Assembly: GCF_019038595.1 (NCBI RefSeq)
Contig: NZ_JAHOPF010000001.1
Span: forward strand, 1-64,000
Reading direction: 5' to 3'
DNA from: Kaistella soli
GTDB taxonomy: Bacteria > Bacteroidota > Bacteroidia > Flavobacteriales > Weeksellaceae
Length of the DNA stretch: 64,000 nucleotides
The translations under genes and the position numbers were made by a program. Positions 60,323-64,000 of this stretch are shown here, piece after piece. The notes below the pieces were generated by a model that saw only the letters and a program-made list of their open reading frames with translations, had not been told where the DNA came from and ran no database searches. Each line of letters starts with the position of its first letter. Within the stretch, counting starts at the first letter, position 1.

Positions 60323-61489
60323 ATGCACGGAGATCAAATTATCATTATCGGAGCCGGTCCCGCGGGATTGATGGCAGCACAGATTTTAGCCGAAAAAGGT
60401 TTTAAGGTTCATGTTTATGAACAGAATAAAGCGGCGGCAAGGAAATTTCTGGTGGCTGGAAATGGCGGTTTCAATTTGACACACAGCGAAGAGATCGAAA
60501 ATTTCGTTCAGAAATACGACGCGGCTGAAATTCAGGATATCGTAAGGCAGTTTGATAATCAGAAAGTCATCAGTTGGCTGGCGGATCTTGGAATTACTAC
60601 CTATGTCGGGAGCTCGGGAAAGATTTTCCCGACCAAAAATTTCAAGCCCATTCAGGTTTTGAATGCATGGCTGAATACTCTGGAATCATTGGGCGTGGTC
60701 ATTCATTACGGACAACGGTTTGTTAATTTTGATGATTATTTCGTTTATTTTTGCGGAAATGATAATGAGATAAAGGTCAGGTACTCAAAACTGATTTTGG
60801 CGATGGGAGGCGGTTCCTGGAAAAAAACCGGTTCCGATGCCAAATGGATGGATGTTTTAGCTCAAAAAAACATTCAAATAACTTCGCTGCAGCCTGCCAA
60901 TTCCGGTTACAATACAGATCCCAAACTTCATCATCTGGAAGGGCAGTATCTGAAAAATATTGAAGTTTCTTTTGGAGAAAATAGGAGAGTTGGTGAAATT
61001 GTTTTCACTAAATATGGAATAGAAGGGAGTCCGGTTTATTACCTGAACCGGTTTACAAGGAAGCATCATTTTCCTTTAACAGTTCACCTCGATTTAAAAC
61101 CTAATCTTACAGAAACTGAAATTTTAAAGGAATTACAGGGACCGGATAATAATACTTCTGTATTGAAAAAGAAACTGAAACTCTCTGCAACTGCCATTAA
61201 TCTTCTGAAAACTTTGGATAAAGGAAGTTACACCAGCCCAGATATTTTAGCCGGCAGAATAAAGCAGTTTCCCATAGAAGTTCTCAGTTTCCGTCCTCTT
61301 GATGAAGTGATTTCAACTTCCGGAGGCGTGAGTTTTTCCGCATTAAATTCTAAATTGGAACTGATCGGTTTTCCGAATGTGTATTGCGCCGGCGAAATGA
61401 TTGACTGGGAAGCGCCAACAGGAGGTTATCTTTTACAGGCCTGTTTCAGTACTGGGTTTTGGGTGGGAAATTCCATTAACGAAGCTTAG
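60323..61489 (+). CDS. HI0933/YhiN-type FAD-dependent oxidoreductase
   Basis: 388 residues. FAD-binding Rossmann loop IIIGAGPAGLMAAQILAE, family motif ARKFLVAGNGGFNLTHS, GSSGKIFPTKNFKP, and the C-terminal STSGGVSF...CAGEMIDWEAPTGGYLLQACFSTG. Members of this family (BaiN, YhiN) act on steroid-like or unknown substrates. The frame starts with a TTG at 60314 that lies inside the -7 box, so ATG 60323 is the start. Confidence 0.92.
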   Translation: MHGDQIIIIGAGPAGLMAAQILAEKGFKVHVYEQNKAAARKFLVAGNGGFNLTHSEEIENFVQKYDAAEIQDIVRQFDNQKVISWLADLGITTYVGSSGKIFPTKNFKPIQVLNAWLNTLESLGVVIHYGQRFVNFDDYFVYFCGNDNEIKVRYSKLILAMGGGSWKKTGSDAKWMDVLAQKNIQITSLQPANSGYNTDPKLHHLEGQYLKNIEVSFGENRRVGEIVFTKYGIEGSPVYYLNRFTRKHHFPLTVHLDLKPNLTETEILKELQGPDNNTSVLKKKLKLSATAINLLKTLDKGSYTSPDILAGRIKQFPIEVLSFRPLDEVISTSGGVSFSALNSKLELIGFPNVYCAGEMIDWEAPTGGYLLQACFSTGFWVGNSINEA

Positions 61490-61529
61490 AAGTTCCATGG
61501 GAGCAGAGCTGAATAATTTTTCTGCTTTC

Positions 61530-62741
61530 TTAAAAGTCGGATTTTTCCCGCTGAGAAAGCATTTTTATTCCTGCAGCAGCAACTAAGCACAGAATGATCA
61601 GCACCACCCACAAAGCGGTATAACTGAAACGGTCGGCAATAAAAGCGCCGCCTGCAGGAGCGATAATTCCCGATAGCGACCAAACGAAAGTGTAGGCGGA
61701 AGCATAGCTGGCGCGGGATTCTTCGCCCGCCCTGTTCACCACAAAAGTATTGATAAAAGGCAAAGCCAGCATTTCGCTCACCGTAAGAAAGACAATGGCG
61801 ATAACCGCAGAAACGATGACGGAAAATACAGGAAAAAGGATCAGGGAAAAGCCGATCGCTGCAATGAATATTCCGACATAAATATACATGACATCTCTTT
61901 TTCTGGTCTGAAGATGCTGTACCAGAACCATTTCGAAAACGGCGATGATCATTCCGTTAAGTCCCAGAATACTTCCGATCAAAGATTCATCGATATGCTG
62001 AATATCTTTCCAGAAAACCGGTACCAGTTTAAAAACCACCAGAAAGCAGGAAATATAAATCATAATGAGCAGCAGGAATTTCATATATACCGCATCTTTC
62101 CACGGAGATTTCGGACTGGCGATCTGGCTGTTTTCTTTATTTTTTTTAATCTGTTTGATTTTCGGCAAAAGTACCATAATTAAAATCCCGACAAGGATAT
62201 ACGTTGATCCTTCCACAAAGAAAAGCAGGTGATAGTCGATCGATGCCAGAATTCCGCCGACAGCCGTTCCTAAACCCATTCCCAGATTCACTGCAAAACG
62301 GTTTAAAGAATAAGATTTCGTCATCATTTCCGGTTTTGCATAATATGCAATCGCGGTGAAATTTGCCGGCCGGAATGCCTCACTGAAAAACCCAATGAGA
62401 ACGGCAACCACGCACAGCATCTGAAAATCGGTGATCCTGGCAAAGAAAATAAACAGCAAGCCGCTGAGAATGCTCGTTACAATCTGCACTGCTCTGAATC
62501 CTATTTTTTTAATAAAATAGCCGCTGGATAAAGCACCCAGTACCGCGCCGACCCCAAACAAAGTAATCACCAAACCTGCGTCGGCAAGGCTTCTGCCGAA
62601 AATCCGGGTAACATACACACTCATAAAAACCGCCGCCATGGTTCCCATTCTGTTGATGAGCATCACAAGGGAAAGCATCCAGCTTTCTTTGCTCAGTCCG
62701 CTGAAAGCTGTTTTGTAAGTGTTGACAATTTTATTGAGCAT
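61530..62741 (-). CDS. MFS transporter (multidrug-type)
   Basis: 403 residues, twelve helices. Motif-A-like loop GYFIKKIGFRAVQ after helix 2, N-terminal LINRMGTMAAVFMSVYVTRIFGRSL and GFFSEAFRPANFTAIAYYAKPE resemble MdtH/YajR-like drug or metabolite exporters. Substrate unknown. The frame extends 11 codons upstream; ATG 62741 chosen. Confidence 0.88.
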   Translation of the reverse strand: MLNKIVNTYKTAFSGLSKESWMLSLVMLINRMGTMAAVFMSVYVTRIFGRSLADAGLVITLFGVGAVLGALSSGYFIKKIGFRAVQIVTSILSGLLFIFFARITDFQMLCVVAVLIGFFSEAFRPANFTAIAYYAKPEMMTKSYSLNRFAVNLGMGLGTAVGGILASIDYHLLFFVEGSTYILVGILIMVLLPKIKQIKKNKENSQIASPKSPWKDAVYMKFLLLIMIYISCFLVVFKLVPVFWKDIQHIDESLIGSILGLNGMIIAVFEMVLVQHLQTRKRDVMYIYVGIFIAAIGFSLILFPVFSVIVSAVIAIVFLTVSEMLALPFINTFVVNRAGEESRASYASAYTFVWSLSGIIAPAGGAFIADRFSYTALWVVLIILCLVAAAGIKMLSQREKSDF

Positions 62742-62771
62742 AAGGAAGAAAAGGAGTTGGAATAAGAACTG

Positions 62772-62779
62772 CAAAAATA
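62772..62779 (-). promoter_or_regulatory. -7 element TATTTTTG of the MFS gene
   Basis: Perfect TAnnTTTG on the minus strand, 30 bases before the ATG. Confidence 0.6.
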
Positions 62780-62869
62780 GATAAATTACCGGATCAAAGA
62801 ATGATTTTCAATTGATTCCGCAGAATTTTTTAACCGTTCAAATGACTCTCTTTTCTGTAATTAAATTTT

Positions 62870-62877
62870 TATCTTTG
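62870..62877 (+). promoter_or_regulatory. -7 element TATCTTTG of purE
   Basis: Perfect TAnnTTTG 22 bases before the ATG. Confidence 0.65.
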
Positions 62878-62899
62878 AACATCTAATAAAACTTAAATA

Positions 62900-63400
62900 A
62901 TGGTCGGAATTATAATGGGCAGCCAAAGCGATTTGCCGGTAATGCAGCACGCAGCAGATTTTCTGAAATCAATGGGAATACCTTACGAACTGACCGTAGT
63001 TTCTGCACACAGAACTCCGGAAAGAATGTTCAGTTACGCTAAGTCGGCGAAAGAACGCGGCCTGAAAGTGATCATTGCGGGAGCAGGCGGCGCAGCACAT
63101 TTGCCAGGAATGGTGGCCAGCTGTACCACTTTACCCGTCGTTGGTGTTCCTATTTTATCTTCCAATTCAATCGACGGATGGGATTCAGTTTTGTCGATTT
63201 TACAGATGCCCTCCGGAATTCCTGTAGCAACGGTAGCTTTGAACGGCGCCACGAACGCCGGGATTTTAGCCGCCAAAATCATAGGAATAGCCGATGAAAC
63301 CGTTTCTGAAAAATTAGAGCTTTATCAGAATTCATTAAAAGATAAAGTGCTGGACACCGTGGAAAAGATTAAGGAAATACATCCTAATCAGTTTGATTAA
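62900..63400 (+). CDS. purE: N5-carboxyaminoimidazole ribonucleotide mutase
   Basis: Converts N5-CAIR (product of PurK) to CAIR in purine synthesis. 166 residues, class I PurE: MGSQSDLPVM, VSAHRTPERM, IAGAGGAAHLPGM, GVPILSSNSIDGWDSVLSILQMP and NAGILAAKI. Forms an octamer. The adjacent hydrolase gene starts 7 bases later. Confidence 0.97.
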   Translation: MVGIIMGSQSDLPVMQHAADFLKSMGIPYELTVVSAHRTPERMFSYAKSAKERGLKVIIAGAGGAAHLPGMVASCTTLPVVGVPILSSNSIDGWDSVLSILQMPSGIPVATVALNGATNAGILAAKIIGIADETVSEKLELYQNSLKDKVLDTVEKIKEIHPNQFD

Positions 63401-63407
63401 ATCAAAC

Positions 63408-64000
63408 ATGAATAAAATTTATATTTTCAGTGGTTTAGGCGTAGATAAAAGAGTTTTCGATAAAATTGATTTCGGAAATTTAGATGTTGAATTTGTTGAC
63501 TGGATAACACCGCAGAAGAAAGAAAGCATAGAAAATTATGCACGCAGAATTCAGGAAAATATAAAAACAGAAAACCCTATTCTGATTGGTTTATCCTTTG
63601 GTGGAATGGTTTCTGTTGAAATTTCAAAAATAAGAAAAACACAAAAAATCATTCTTTTGGCTTCCGCAAAAATTAAAAGCGAACTGCCTTTAATGTATCG
63701 GATTTCAGGGATATGCAATCTCCATAAAATGATTCCGAATTCAGTTTTTAAATTTCATACTTTCATCACGAACTGGATGTTTGGTGCGCGTTCAGCTGAG
63801 GAAAAAAAGCTATTAAGAAATATTATAAAAGATACTGATCCGGATTTTCTAAGCTGGGCAGTGAATGAAATTGTCAACTGGGAAAACCAAATTACACCTG
63901 AAAATGCATTACACATTCATGGAGACAGGGACAAAGTTATCCCGTTGCGAAACGTAAAAGCCGACCATATTATTAAAAATGGAGGTCATTTTATGACAGT
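63408..64000 (+). CDS. Alpha/beta hydrolase, truncated by window end
   Basis: Open from ATG 63408 through the window edge, at least 197 codons. Nucleophile elbow GLSFGGMV (residues about 62-69) and the late catalytic pair HGDRDKVIPL and GGHFM mark a small alpha/beta hydrolase. N-terminus NKIYIFSGLGVDKRVF is typical of Bacteroidota hydrolases of unknown substrate. Stop codon lies outside the window. Confidence 0.85.
   Translation, partial: MNKIYIFSGLGVDKRVFDKIDFGNLDVEFVDWITPQKKESIENYARRIQENIKTENPILIGLSFGGMVSVEISKIRKTQKIILLASAKIKSELPLMYRISGICNLHKMIPNSVFKFHTFITNWMFGARSAEEKKLLRNIIKDTDPDFLSWAVNEIVNWENQITPENALHIHGDRDKVIPLRNVKADHIIKNGGHFMT

Noticed and set aside
1-64000. CRISPR arrays, tRNA genes, insertion sequences, att sites
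   Set aside because: Looked for short regularly spaced repeats, cloverleaf-type sequences, transposase frames and flanking duplications in gaps; none found by eye.

Overview
The window looks like a chromosomal stretch of a flavobacterium in the Chryseobacterium/Kaistella group (Weeksellaceae, Bacteroidota). The reasons are: repeated -7 promoter elements of the Bacteroidota form TAnnTTTG; weak or absent Shine-Dalgarno sequences; the gliding/type IX secretion (T9SS) genes gldB and gldC; two giant secreted proteins carrying T9SS type A and type B sorting tails; a PorV-like outer-membrane protein; a TonB-dependent receptor; an HMG-CoA synthase (mevalonate route to isoprenoids); and many lipoproteins and Gln-ending signal peptides. 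I see no insertion sequence, prophage, integrase, CRISPR array, tRNA or replication origin.

Layout. 1-120: 3' end of a 5S rRNA and its terminator. 0.3-6.6 kb: hutH and divergent uvrC, then a minus-strand operon of an EamA-type transporter, a PorV2-like protein and an unknown secreted protein. 6.9-19.7 kb: acyl-CoA carboxylase beta subunit, YgiD-type dioxygenase, YceI, two tandem PAP2 phosphatases, a DPP-IV-like peptidase, TsaC-type tRNA modification enzyme, small conserved proteins, cystathionine gamma-synthase/lyase, gldC-gldB. 19.8-21.9 kb: nadE and a barnase/barstar pair. 22.1-27.8 kb: a beta-helix-like lipoprotein and TonB receptor divergent from a PhoB/PhoR-type two-component system. 27.9-36.9 kb: pRiA4b ORF-3 family protein, GH13 lipoprotein, GreA-like protein, a secreted 24-residue-repeat protein, thyA, a RelE/ParE-type toxin-antitoxin pair followed by an orphan antitoxin-like gene, M1 aminopeptidase, HMG-CoA synthase. 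37-40.2 kb: class C beta-lactamase-like hydrolase and a dicarboxylate symporter. 40.3-49.9 kb: type B T9SS cargo, lipoprotein, cbpA-cbpM chaperone pair, type A T9SS cargo. 50.2-64 kb: PadR/PspC pair, a candidate 20-codon gene, acyltransferase, a likely menaquinone pair (hotdog thioesterase and isochorismate synthase), small enzymes, purK, CBS protein, two transporters, CYTH protein, flavoprotein, purE and a truncated alpha/beta hydrolase.

Most of the window is ordinary core genome. The points most worth a second look are: (i) a 20-residue amphipathic peptide ORF with its own strong terminator in a 445-base gap; (ii) a membrane-anchored barnase whose two cysteines fall exactly where barnase residues 43 and 80 lie, a pair used in engineered disulfide barnase; (iii) an 11-base-period direct repeat between the TonB receptor and phoB/phoR, which suggests PhoB control of the receptor; (iv) a secreted protein built from six exact-period 24-residue repeats; (v) a toxin-antitoxin pair followed by a lone antitoxin paralogue. 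Coordinates of starts were corrected where the longest open frame begins at TTG; reasons are in each entry. All function calls come from motif recognition by eye, with no database search.
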